Origin: Gryganskiella cystojenkinii
Taxonomy: Eukaryota; Mortierellomycota; Mortierellomycetes; Mortierellales; Mortierellaceae
DNA length: 20,483 bases
Direction: 5' to 3'
Assembly: GCA_015852425.1 (NCBI GenBank)
Contig: JAAAIG010000638.1
Coordinates: 1 to 20,483, forward strand
The notes under the pieces were generated by a model. It did not search any database. It saw only the letters and a program-made list of their open reading frames with translations, and was not told the origin of the DNA. Position numbers and translations under genes: made by a program. This document shows, one piece after another, positions 1 through 9,375 of the stretch (position 1 is the first letter of the stretch; every line of letters begins with the position of its first letter).

Positions 1-1305
1 GTCACTTTACATGCATAGCCTGGAAAACAGGAGTGTCGCCCCACGTACCCTCGAACCAAGAAGGCATGCTCATCTTTGTTTACGATGTGTAGAAGAAAAC
101 GATTGTTCCAAACAAGAGTTGAACTTCTACTGAAAGTTCTCCTTTGATTACGTCTGGCTCTGGGTAGACTAAGTACAACTAGTTTTAGGCTGGCGACGGC
201 TTCTAATATTGGAGAGTTCAATATTCTTATCCCTTTATTCGTTACTAACGTATTAATACTATAGCTTAAACGTCCAGACACCTCTCGAGAAATGATATCG
301 CCATCCAGCGTCGCAAAAAATTCCGACTTGGCAGGTGTATACAAGAACTCCACACATCCTATGGGATGTAAGACGTGTCCATACAGTAATCATGGGTGGC
401 AGATATGCCACCGAGGAAGTAATATGTAGAGCTCATTTTGGACAAATGTGAAAGCAAAGGAGAAGCGGGCAACCTTTTGGTATGTGTCGTGGCTAGCTTG
501 CTGTTTTTTTTTTAACCTGCTAACTCACCTCTCAAAAAACACTGATAGCAACGACATGTGAGTAGCATGGAGGCAGATGTCATAGACCGAAGCGAAATAA
601 CAAGCTCCATGCTCACGCAGAGACGCTTCGTACAGAGATGAGTAGAGAGAGAGTGCAGAATATGCAAGTCTGCAAACCAGTGGTGGTATGCGCCAATATG
701 TATGCAACGGATTACTGCTGTCGAATTATATGATATTGATGTTGTCCTGATTTAACGCTCCAACTCTCTTTTTATCCTGTGTCCCCCAGATAATTCTCGA
801 CGCAAAGAACAGGAGAGACATGTGCAAGCAAGCAAGAATGACAAACAGCGCGATGGAGACTACCAGTACAAGAATGGCGACAATGCTGGCGCCAATGAAG
901 CATTTGAATCGCCGGGCTCAAATGACGGTATGTGGAATATTATTTGGAGATTTCTGCGGAAGGAATTTTCAGAGAGGGGCTTCTAATCGCTGTGTTTGTC
1001 ATTGATATGTAGCATATAGAAGACACGGACGAGATGAAAGAGGCAGGAGATGATGAAGAGTATGTAATATTTGTTTGTAATGTTCTAATGTGCAAGCTGT
1101 TATTGCGTCCTGTTATTAAAATATTTTTCTTTTATTTTGTTATAGTTTGGAAGCACTGTCAAGCGATGACCGGGTTATTCCCACTGCTGCTTCACTGCCA
1201 GTACACCGAAAAGCGACACGCTCTATCATATCCTTTGGAACTGAAGCAGGCGTTATTTCCTCCTCCACAATCACCATCAGGCTCAGAGGTTCATCAGGCC
1301 TTTGA
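1..1305 (+). CDS. Probable 3' part of an unrecognised multi-exon gene (5' end outside the window)
   Basis: I do not recognise this protein. Five stretches join in one frame through plausible introns: about 3-86, 265-367, 790-927, 1020-1059 and 1146-1305 (stop TGA at 1303-1305), giving about 174 residues. The intron ending at 264 has a good branch site (TTACTAAC, 241-248) and a TATAG acceptor. Later introns use GTAAGA, GTATGT and GTATGT donors and CTAAT or TTAAC branch-like sites. The first piece has a WD-repeat flavour (TCIAWK, then a hydrophobic strand ending VYD), but this is weak. The rest is hydrophilic, with an Asn/Asp/Lys-rich segment (DKQRDGDYQYKNGDNAG), an acidic segment (EAGDDEDLEALSSDD) and a Ser/Ile-rich end. 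An alternative donor at 335 (GTGTAT) also keeps phase. The 422-nt intron 368-789 is long and may hide another exon. The consistent phases are the main support; a decayed gene is the alternative. Confidence 0.4.
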
Positions 1306-1399
1306 TTCATGCAGAGAGCGGAGCAAACAACTGGTAACAACCCGGATTTTGGATTTCGCTGTGGATAAAGCGGAGGCATTGTAATCTTTTTACTCTTTA

Positions 1400-3230
1400 T
1401 TTTCTCGGTCAGTAACAGAGGGCAGAGAGGCGTAAATATGTCCTTTCGACACAATTGTGACCAGACAAGGGAGAGTCATGCACCTTTCGGAGGAGCATAC
1501 TCTTGACGGCAGGAAGATCCGGAATACAAATCCGGATACCTTGCTTGAGGTATAACATACCATCGAACACGGAAAACTCGGAGGATTGGTCGCCTTCTTC
1601 AAGCTGTTTAGCTTTTTCGTAGATGGGGGCGAGATAACGATGGGTAGTTATCGTTTCTTGACATTGGCAACCGATCTCAGGATCGACGGACGGACGGGAC
1701 TCGAATAGAAAAGACAACTGATAGTCCGGACGACGGGACAAGGCGTCCGCAACAACATTCAAGATATCCTTCTTGTACTTGACCTCGAAATTATACTCAT
1801 ACAACTTTTCAGACCAGCGGGCCTGGCGAGGACTGAGGTTTTCTTTCGTCTGCAGATACTAAAGGCACTCATGATCAATATAGATCTCGAACAGTTCAGG
1901 AGTGGAGTGTAAATAAACACACCACTGGATCAGCGCATGGATTGCGGCCAACTGTTCCTTTCATGATTTGGGTAATTCACCTCGGCAAGAAGAGAGCTTT
2001 CGAGACTCAAATGCAATCGACCGTCCATCTTGCGTCAGCACAGCGCCAATGGCAACGTTAAATGCATCAGCATGGACAGTGACTTTCTTGGTGCGATCAA
2101 AGACGACAAGGACCGGGTCTGTTGCCATAACTTCCTTAGGCTGCTGGAAGGCTTCGGCCTGAAAAGTGGGACCACACGAACGGATTCTCTTTTTTAGGCA
2201 GCTCGGTTAAAAGGACAGTCACTTTGGCGAAGTTGGCAATGAAGCGGCGGTAATAGTTCACCAGATCGAGGAACGACTGATCATCACGAGCACAGGTCGG
2301 GGGGAGCCAATCCAGGATCCACTTGACCTTTGGCAGGATCGACCCTGATACCCTCGGCAGACACGACATGACCAAGAAATGAGACTTCGCTCTTGAAGAA
2401 CTCACACTTGGACAACTTGGCATAAAGCTTTCGAGCTCTTAACCTTGCCAAGATTTTTTCTAGATCGATCGCATGTTGTTCGGGATCTTACTGAAGACCA
2501 ACAGGTCATCAAGATAAATGATCACGCACATCAAGATCTTCCTTGAACATCTCGTTCATCATAATCATGAAAGTAGCGGGGCATCACCAAGAACCCGTAC
2601 AGGCTATAACGAGTCCGGAAGGCGGTTTTATAGACGTCATCATCGCTTATTCGAACTTGATAGTACCCTAATCGGAGGTCTATCTTACTAAACACGGTGG
2701 CATTCTTGCGTCGATCCAAGAGCTCATCGATCCGGGGCAATGGATAGGAGTACTTGACAGTTTGTTTGTTCAATGCTCGATAGTCGATGCACATTCATAG
2801 ACCTCCGTCCTTTTTTCGCACAAAGAGGACCGGGGCACTATAGGCGGACTGACTGGGCCGGATAAAGCCACGCTCGATCAGATCTTGTAGTTGCTTCTTC
2901 AACCCAGTCCATTTCAGTCAGACATAGACGATAGATGACCCTTTTGGGGGGTTTGGATCCAGGCTCGATATAGATTTTGTGATCCACAGGTTGAGATGGT
3001 GTGGTGTAGTAACCGGTGGTCTTTTGTTCTCTTTTTGTCGATTTTCGTACGCCACGTTTCCGCCCTGTCGATTTAGTCTCTTAGTTTCCAGAAAATTGAA
3101 CCTCGTTTTCACTGTTGAAAGTATCTCCTGCTGTGAGTCTCGCGACTCTGCGCTTCTGACTTCATCTATGGACATCATACTTGCCTTTTCGTTTCAGCTG
3201 CTCCACGCTCAATTAATCCACTACTTACCC
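1400..3230 (-). mobile_element. Decayed Ty3/gypsy retrotransposon pol fragment (RT, RNase H, start of integrase)
   Basis: Reading the minus strand from high to low coordinates gives pol in the usual Ty3/gypsy order. The linker before RT has DHKIYIEPGS (near 2950-2985). The RT palm starts [12 protein letters not shown] (2794 downward) and contains FSKIDL (motif A). The YLDD catalytic box is at 2505-2516, in a different frame. The RT-RNase H connection has SFLDLVNYYRRFI (near 2230-2280). RNase H-like sequence lies at about 1860-2110 and ends VVADALSRRPDY (near 1720-1750). The integrase HHCC zinc finger starts at HDSPLSGH (near 1475-1500). The frame changes several times, in-frame stops are present, and the RT segment around G-L-x-N-A-P is deleted. 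There is no integrase core, gag or recognisable LTR, so this is a dead, truncated copy. The left break is near 1400; the right limit (3000-3230) is uncertain. Confidence 0.9.
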
Positions 3231-3776
3231 TGTTTGACCCTGGAGGCAGATATATACTTTCCTTATCCTTTTATGATCACATTATTATGTATCTATTTTG
3301 TCGAAGGGGGGGACATGTACAGTACTTGTGAGGACGTATCGATTTATTGATTATGGGGGAGGGGGAGGAAAGAATTCGCAAAAGTAAGGGACTAAAAACG
3401 GGAGACAAAAAGAATGGGATATGTTACAGACACGAGGAGAGGTAAAAGGCTTGTGGGTAAAATAAATAGGCGAATACGAAGATACCGCAAAATGGGAAAG
3501 CTAGAGATGACTAACACTGAATGAGAAAAAAGGGTAGAAAGAGCAAAGGTGAAAAGAGGAGAGACACGGGAGAGAGTATTGTGCACTCGCTCTTTTTGAT
3601 AGTAGTTTGCTGGGTGGTGTTGCTAAAGAACTTCATGTTTTCATAGGTATAAGATAAAAGGTGGTGTCTTCTAGACTTCCTATACGCGTTCAAGGACAAA
3701 TTGTTCCTAGAGCGAGAGTTTTTTTTTCCGTAGTCACACGTAAAAAATAATGTATAGAAAAAAAATAGATAATGCC
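3231..3776. other. Intergenic: retroelement edge and 3' flank of the bHLH gene
   Basis: No convincing gene is seen. The stretch is purine-rich on the plus strand (for example the G-rich run at 3354-3369), so it is CT-rich on the strand of the bHLH gene, whose 3' UTR and terminator probably lie here. It could also hold unrecognised edges of the retroelement. I found no LTR ends. Confidence 0.5.
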
Positions 3777-5992
3777 CTATTGCTGTTGCTGTTTTAGTCT
3801 AGACACTTCTCTTCGTAACATCTCGACTTCCTTGCTAAGCTCTTCGTGGCTTGTCTTTATGCCCGCAATAAAATCGACCGCTATTGGAGAAAAAGATTCA
3901 ATCGATAAAAAACGTGCGGAGAAGGTCTGTGGTCAGCAAAAACGGCACCTTCACTTGTATCAAAAAATTGAAACCGATAGAAGAACTCTAAAAATTCACT
4001 GAAACCTCATCTACACATAGACGAAAATTTGCAGGTTTGACGTTTATACAACAACAACGATGCGACAACAAACGATGCGACAACAACAACAAAGAGTGCA
4101 AAAAAAAAAATACCTTTGCTCAGAATTTCCCACTTGCTGGTCTTGAGACTCCTGTCCACGGGCAAGGAGTCCCTCAACTCATCAAACAGCTCCTTCATCT
4201 CCTTGCGACGTTTCCGCTCGGCAAGTTTGTGTGACACACGAAGCTCAGGTGAGCGTGAGTACGGTGTCTCTCCCTTGCCGTTCTCTCCGTCCGCAGGGTA
4301 GCCTGCAGGATAACCAGGGTGCAAAAGGCTTGAGGAAGGTGTGGATGGTCCCATATGACCATCTGCAGGTGACCCGTTGGGACCAGTGGCACCGGGGATA
4401 CGACCGTTGGACAGGAGTGGCTCACCACCAAGAGACCCTCTGTGATTCGACAGTTGCATCCTCTCCATATTGACGTTCATGTGGTGGTCGTAGTCCTGTT
4501 GCTGTTGAGGTGAATCCCTGTGCGAGGGCATATGATAGGGGTGATGAACTTCAGCGAGAGAGGATCGTCTCGACCCTGCATCGGATAAGAGCGAGGGTCT
4601 CCGAGGCTGATGCAAGGGTAGGTGAGGGCGGTGAGGGTGCTCTGGTGGATACGAGGGTCGGATCTCTGCAGCAGGTTGCAAGTTCAAGACAGGGACGGGG
4701 CCTCCATGAGGAACAGACGCACGTCGGGGTGGACTCGACGGAGCCGAGTAAGAGTTCCGAGCGGGGTAAGGATGGGTGGAGGAGGAAGAGGAGTGCAAAG
4801 CAGCGTCGGGGATAGAGTCCCGACGTTTTGAGGGGTGATGGTCAAACAAAGACTCGGATGAATGAACCTGTGAGAGTGGTGTGGTCGAGGTCTTTCGTTT
4901 CAGAGGCCCACCCATCGCATCACTGTTAGCAATTGAGTGTCTCCTGGCAGGCTCCTGGGATAAGAGTTGACCCAGGGGTCCTGCACTACTATAGATCGAG
5001 GGTAGAGACTCTCTCCGACCAGATTCTGCAGATGGACGAAGGTGCTGAAGAGGAGAGTTGGGACCAGCATGAGACGGATGTGGTGGTTGCTGCTGCTGTT
5101 GTTGTTGTTGAGTAGCATAGTGTGGGTCCGAGGGAGTTGAGGAATTGGACGAAGCAGCGGACGAGTTGGCATAGTGGCGACCATCTGGACCTCCTCCTGG
5201 AGTTGTGTTGGCACTGTTGTTGTTACTGTAATAACCGGCACTGGCACTATCCGTTGTGCTTGTCGAGGGTCTCCTGTGAACCTCCCCCGGGTACTCTGGG
5301 GCATCAGCGAGCGATCCTCGGCGAGAAGTGCCCATGTAGTTGTGAAGAGGATGCGAGGGTTCGATCGGCGGCAATGGTCTGCCTTGAAAACCTTCAGCCG
5401 AAGAGGGAAGAGGCGGAGAAGGAGAAGACGGCGCACCATGCTGGGGAGGAGGGTAGTAGTAAGGAGGCTGACGCTGTTGTTGCTGTTGCTGAGGAGAATA
5501 GTGTTGCTGTGGAGGGTAAGGTTGGTGAGGACCATGGTTGGAGTTGTTATGGCTATTATGCTGGTCCAGAGGATAGCCGTTCTTGGGACCATGTCTTGAC
5601 GACTCGGGATAACGGTGATGGTCTGGATGAGGCTGTTGCTGTTGTTCCTGAGGATAGTGCTGTTGTTGTTGACTGGTAGGACCACCTGAGGGGTGGTGAA
5701 CGTTATTAGTGTACGGAGAAGTAGTTGAAGAGTGATGGTGATGAAGGTGCTCGGGACTGTGTGGGCGAGAGCCTGGATGACCTGGTTGATGATGATGATG
5801 ACGATACAGGTGCTCTCGTGGTTGGTTCGTCTCTGGTTGATAATGATGATCTTGTTGAGAGGAAGAAGGAGGTGGAGGAAGAGGATGGGCCATGGCAGCG
5901 GTAGAGGGTGGCGAGGCAGGAGTGGTTGTAGCAGTCGTAGGGGTATGCTCGTCTGGTTCGTCCATGGGACAGTCTTCGTTGGAAGCCTTCAT
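3777..5992 (-). CDS. bHLH-leucine zipper transcription factor (class B, E-box type), two exons
   Basis: Exon 1 is 5992-4114 and exon 2 is 3880-3777, with a 233-nt intron (3881-4113, GTATTT donor, CCAATAG acceptor). The join keeps phase and gives 660 residues. The bHLH is at about 585-640. Its basic region HKLAERKRR (588-596) has the His-Glu-Arg triplet of class B factors that bind CACGTG. Helix 1 is KELFDELRDSLP; helix 2 spans the splice site (KWEILSK then AVDFIAGIK). Leucines 641, 648 and 655 form a short zipper at the very C-terminus, so it probably dimerises. The 580 residues before this are low-complexity: His/Pro/Gln/Ser-rich with polyQ runs (295-302, 168-173). Eight RRxS motifs lie between 224 and 478. 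I chose the ATG at 5992 because the in-frame extension to 6310 is Ser/Leu/Pro translation of a CT-rich leader. The family in yeast includes Cbf1, Pho4 and Tye7; which ortholog this is cannot be told. Confidence 0.9.
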
Positions 5993-6302
5993 GATTGTTT
6001 TTACTCTTGGGCTTTGACCAGGTCGAGTGAGTGTCTTTGAGATCAAACAAAAGAGTGACAGAGAAAGAGAAAGTGGGGTGGAGAGTGTACTGTGTGAATT
6101 AACGGAAAAGAAGGGAAGAGCGGGAAGAGAATGGACGGAAATAGAAACAGGGATTGTTGATCCCCGGTCTAGATTGGAATTGGGTAAAAGAGAAAAAGAA
6201 AAGAAGGGCAAAAACGTGGAAAAAGAGAGAGACAGAGAGAGAGGGAGAGGGGAGGGTGGATGATTGAACGAGATTTGGGTGAGTGGAGGGGGGAAAAAAA
6301 TA

Positions 6303-6327
6303 ACAATCAATCAATCCATCAATCCAT
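6303..6327. repeat. Short AATC/CATC tandem repeat
   Basis: Six imperfect tetramers (CAATCAATCAATCCATCAAT and following bases) lie just outside the bHLH leader in the divergent promoter. Simple sequence; function unknown. Confidence 0.7.
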
Positions 6328-6450
6328 CTGAGAAAAAAAAAAATGTTTCGCGGGAACAGCGGACAGGCAAAGAAAAACGTGTGAGGAGGGAGAACCGATT
6401 AAGGGGCTGATTGATCTGAAAAGAGACGAGTGAGAGTACAACGAACAGCG

Positions 6451-6480
6451 TTGAATTGCATTGAATTGAATTGCATTGCA
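6451..6480 (+). repeat. Six tandem pentamers TTG(A/C)A in the CFD1 promoter
   Basis: The units are TTGAA, TTGCA, TTGAA, TTGAA, TTGCA and TTGCA, in perfect register over 30 nt and immediately followed by the CT-rich leader of CFD1. The repeat lies 67-96 nt upstream of the ATG, so it is in the 5' UTR or core promoter. Confidence 0.85.
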
Positions 6481-6546
6481 TTCTCTCTCTCTCTTTTTCA
6501 TTTCATTTCTTCTCATTCTCTTCATTGCCCACTATCAATTCTTACA

Positions 6547-7839
6547 ATGCAGCAACCCCCTCAACTCGACGGCGTCAAGCACATCATCCTCGTCATGTCT
6601 GGCAAGGGTGGTGTTGGCAAGTCCTCTGTCGCAACGCAACTCGCTCTCTCACTCATTGCTAGAAACAAGACCGTCGGCGTACTCGATATCGACCTCTGTG
6701 GACCCTCAATCCCCCGCATGCTCGGCCTCGATGGCAAAGGTGTTCATCAGTCCTCTGCTGGGTATGATCTCTTTTTTCCTTTTTAAAAATGGGCCGAAAG
6801 ATCAACAACTTTTGGGTTCATATTGTCCATTCTAACCTCGTCTTGTTCTCACGTACCTTCATCCATCGACCATAACACTAGATGGGTCCCGGTGTATGCG
6901 GATGAAAACAAAAGGCTGTGCTGCATGTCGATCGGATTCATGCTCGAGAATAAGGACGATTCCGTTGTCTGGCGTGGACCCAAGAAGACTGGTAGGAATC
7001 TATCTCTCGCACAATCGACTTGCAACCCTCTCTGTGAAATCATCATTTTGAGAAATAAAGAGTCCAAAACTAACAGTCATACAAACTCTTCCATCCCTGG
7101 TATTAATCATCGTAGCCATGATCCGCCAATTCTTGACAGACACTTGCTGGGGAGAACTCGACTATCTTATCGTGGACACACCCCCAGGAACTTCGGACGA
7201 AAACATCTCGATCGTAGAACATCTCAAAGCCTATAACCCCGATGGCGTTGTTCTTGTCACCACACCTCAGGCTGTTGCGCTGGCAGATGTGCGTAAGCAA
7301 GTCAGCTTTTGTCGTCAGGTTGGCATCCCTATCCTCGGTCTGATCGAAAACATGAGTGGTTTTATCTGTCCTCATTGCGCTGTAAGTGGCTATCCATCTG
7401 TTTTTTGACTTTTTTTTTTTTTTTTTGAGTTTATTATCTTGGCCATTACTAATCCTCCTCACTGCGCTACTCTAACACCTAAATCCAATCTTTTTTTTTT
7501 TTCTTGGTCTTTTTCTCTTTCTTCCTACCTTTTTTGGCACCTTCTCTCTGATCTCTGGATCATCTTCCCTCTACCATGTCATCCTGCATTGCCTTTCCGA
7601 TGTTTTTCTGCTAAACTCCTTTTTGGCTTCTGCAGGAATGCAACAATTTGTTCTCTGCAGGCGGTGGCGAAGCCATGTCGGAAGAATTCGCAATCAATTT
7701 CTTGGGCAGAGTCCCGATCGACCCGACTTTGACCGCCATGGATACAGATCTCGTGAAACAGTTCTGTTCCTCCTCGTTGTTCCCAGTCTTTGAAAAGATT
7801 ACCGACAAGGTCGAGGAGCACGCGACACGATCTCAGTAA
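6547..7839 (+). CDS. CFD1: Cytosolic Fe-S cluster assembly P-loop ATPase Cfd1 (NUBP2), four exons
   Basis: Exons are 6547-6761, 6882-6991, 7116-7381 and 7636-7839, giving 264 residues (human NUBP2 has 271). It is a Mrp/NBP35-type scaffold ATPase. With Nbp35 it builds [4Fe-4S] clusters in the cytosol for transfer to CIA targeting factors. The deviant Walker A is SGKGGVGKS (near residue 18), followed by the switch [20 protein letters not shown] and [15 protein letters not shown] (Walker B region) follow, then [13 protein letters not shown] with the CPxC pair that bridges clusters in the heterotetramer, and VPIDP near the end. The N-terminal four-cysteine ferredoxin-like motif of Nbp35/NUBP1 is absent, which identifies this as Cfd1. 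Introns are 120, 124 and 254 nt with CTAAC or ACTAAC branch sites in the first two. The third is T-rich. All joins preserve phase. Confidence 0.96.
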
Positions 7840-7959
7840 TCCCATCTCGGCTTTTCTCCGCTTCACCTACCCCAAGGCTCTAGATATACCGATAGACTCT
7901 GCGTTGTACAATATATAAGATTTTATTTATTTTTTTATATGGTGGTCTCTTTTGTTCAT
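7840..7959. terminator. Shared 3' region between convergent CFD1 and PLC-like genes
   Basis: Only 120 bp separate the two stop codons. The AT-rich core at about 7907-7940 (ATATATAAG, TTTTATTTATTTTTTTATAT) could serve polyadenylation on both strands, so the transcripts probably overlap at their 3' ends. Confidence 0.6.
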
Positions 7960-9375
7960 TCACTGGTCAAGTCTCTGCTTCGAGAGCATGATCGAGGTGT
8001 CTGTGGTCGCACCATCGATGAAATCGTTCATAATTACAATGGTCTTGTCAGCCTGGAGACGCTCCAAAGCATTCTTACGGATCCAAGGCAAGGTATGGGA
8101 ATCAAAGTTACCCTTGGTCGAGGACAAGCACGAGTTCGCAGCATGGGCAGAAAGAACCGAGTGAACGAGAACCTCCTTTATCGACTGAGACGTACCCTGG
8201 CATTGCAAGATTGTCAGGTCCGTGCTTGCCTGACCCTCCGTGTTCATCGACTCGAACTGGGTCAGGATCGTCTTGGGATCCAATGTCGCATACGCCTTGG
8301 CGGTCCAGGAATCGTACTTTTCCGCGTGGGAAACACAGATCAACCGTTTACCCTGCTGACGCAATGCATCGATTGGCTGAGAGAAGAGCTCAGCACCACC
8401 CCAACCCAAATGACGATTTTTGGCGAGTCCACAGGCTTCAGTCAGCATCTGGTCAAGCTCTTCCTCGGTTGGCTGTAAGCAGTCCTTGACAATGTTGTCG
8501 GAACGGATATGCAAGACCACAAACTCGGTCGGGTGTTGGTCTAGGAATTCAACCTGTTGAGCCAGGAACTCATCAAAAGCTAATCCAGGAATACACGCGT
8601 GCTGGAAATAAAACTTGTCTGGCAACTTGGAGATCTTGCGGAAAATGGGGAGCAGCTTGGCAGGACGGAATTCAAAGTAACGGGCGCCGAGACCGAGCAT
8701 AATTGGGATCTCCTTCTTTTGTGTGATCGCAACACCATAGACGACGTGGGGCAATTTGTGCAAGAGGAGATGGTTGGGCATCTCATCAAAGAATCGCAAG
8801 GCCGGGAAATGCTTGCGCAACTCCTCAACCGTGCTTTCATCCGCGGCATTGAAAACAGCCTCACAACTGGTCATGCTGTTCATACCGTTGTCATGGGGGG
8901 CCGCAAGGACAAACTTGGAGAACGGCTTCCGAGCCTGAGGGGAACCGGGAGGTGCAAGGCGACCCATCCATGAATCGTTCGCGCGTGAACAAATGGTCAC
9001 GTAGCACTGGTGCACCTTGGTCAACCCGCACTCACCGTGACCGGCGACGTAAAACCCATAGGTAATAATAGCATTCTCAGTCACGATGGGCACGAATTCG
9101 ACGGTGGAGGTCATAGTGCCTCCATGAAGTTTACCCGTAAAGGTGTTGATGTCGTTATGGGCACCGGCGATCTCTTCACCGTTTCGAAGGACGCGCCATT
9201 GGAAACGACCAGTAAAGTTGGTGAGGCCTTCGATGTCCGAGGAATCGATCTCGAGATGCTTTGGGGTAAAGTTGTCCTCGGCAGTGTTGACGACGGTCTC
9301 CGCGGGCACTGAGAATTCGACAGTGTAACCGTCTACAGAGATGTAACTGTAGATAGCGATACCTTTGCTGGGCAT
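7960..9375 (-). CDS. PI-PLC X-like phosphodiesterase (TIM-barrel), single exon
   Basis: 471 residues with no intron and no signal peptide, so probably intracellular. Residues about 150-471 resemble PLC-like phosphodiesterases of the PI-PLC X-box type. These cleave phosphodiester bonds by acid-base catalysis with two histidines. The first candidate is H161 in LAAPHDNGMNSM and the second is H259 in FYFQHACIPG. Between them GARYFEFRP (230-238) matches the usual G-x-R-x-x-D-[IL]-R strand but with Glu235 in place of Asp. EFVVLHIRSDN (284-294) and RLICVSH (344-350) look like later barrel strands. The first ~135 residues form an unassigned domain with alternating hydrophobic residues, perhaps a beta-sandwich. 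The start at 9375 has a good context (CCACCATGC). An in-frame extension to 9561 only translates the CT-rich leader. The substrate is unknown, and the altered Asp leaves activity open. Confidence 0.8.
   Translation of the reverse strand: MPSKGIAIYSYISVDGYTVEFSVPAETVVNTAEDNFTPKHLEIDSSDIEGLTNFTGRFQWRVLRNGEEIAGAHNDINTFTGKLHGGTMTSTVEFVPIVTENAIITYGFYVAGHGECGLTKVHQCYVTICSRANDSWMGRLAPPGSPQARKPFSKFVLAAPHDNGMNSMTSCEAVFNAADESTVEELRKHFPALRFFDEMPNHLLLHKLPHVVYGVAITQKKEIPIMLGLGARYFEFRPAKLLPIFRKISKLPDKFYFQHACIPGLAFDEFLAQQVEFLDQHPTEFVVLHIRSDNIVKDCLQPTEEELDQMLTEACGLAKNRHLGWGGAELFSQPIDALRQQGKRLICVSHAEKYDSWTAKAYATLDPKTILTQFESMNTEGQASTDLTILQCQGTSQSIKEVLVHSVLSAHAANSCLSSTKGNFDSHTLPWIRKNALERLQADKTIVIMNDFIDGATTDTSIMLSKQRLDQ

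Larger units (their letters stand above)
5993..6546. promoter_or_regulatory. Divergent promoter between the bHLH and CFD1 genes
   Basis: These 554 bp separate the two start codons. On the bHLH side, 6056-6260 is GA-rich on plus (CT-rich on the coding strand), the leader type seen at other genes here. The CFD1 side has the tract CTCTCTCTCTCTTTTTC at 6482-6498 and TTTCATTTC-type sequence up to the ATG. Between them are an (AATC/CATC)n run at about 6303-6327 and a pentamer repeat at 6451-6480. No clear TATA box is seen. Confidence 0.6.

Noticed and set aside
4195..5685. Several long open frames on both strands across the bHLH gene (for example 4900-5685 minus and 5122-5679 plus)
   Set aside because: They are shadows of the repetitive CAG/CAC-rich coding sequence of the bHLH gene.
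5993..6310. In-frame N-terminal extension of the bHLH protein, rich in Leu/Ser/Pro/Phe
   Set aside because: It is translation of the CT-rich leader. The composition changes sharply at the ATG at 5992, so I treat it as 5' UTR.
7939..8478. 179-codon plus-strand open frame
   Set aside because: It is antisense to the well-supported PLC-like coding sequence and has no recognisable features.
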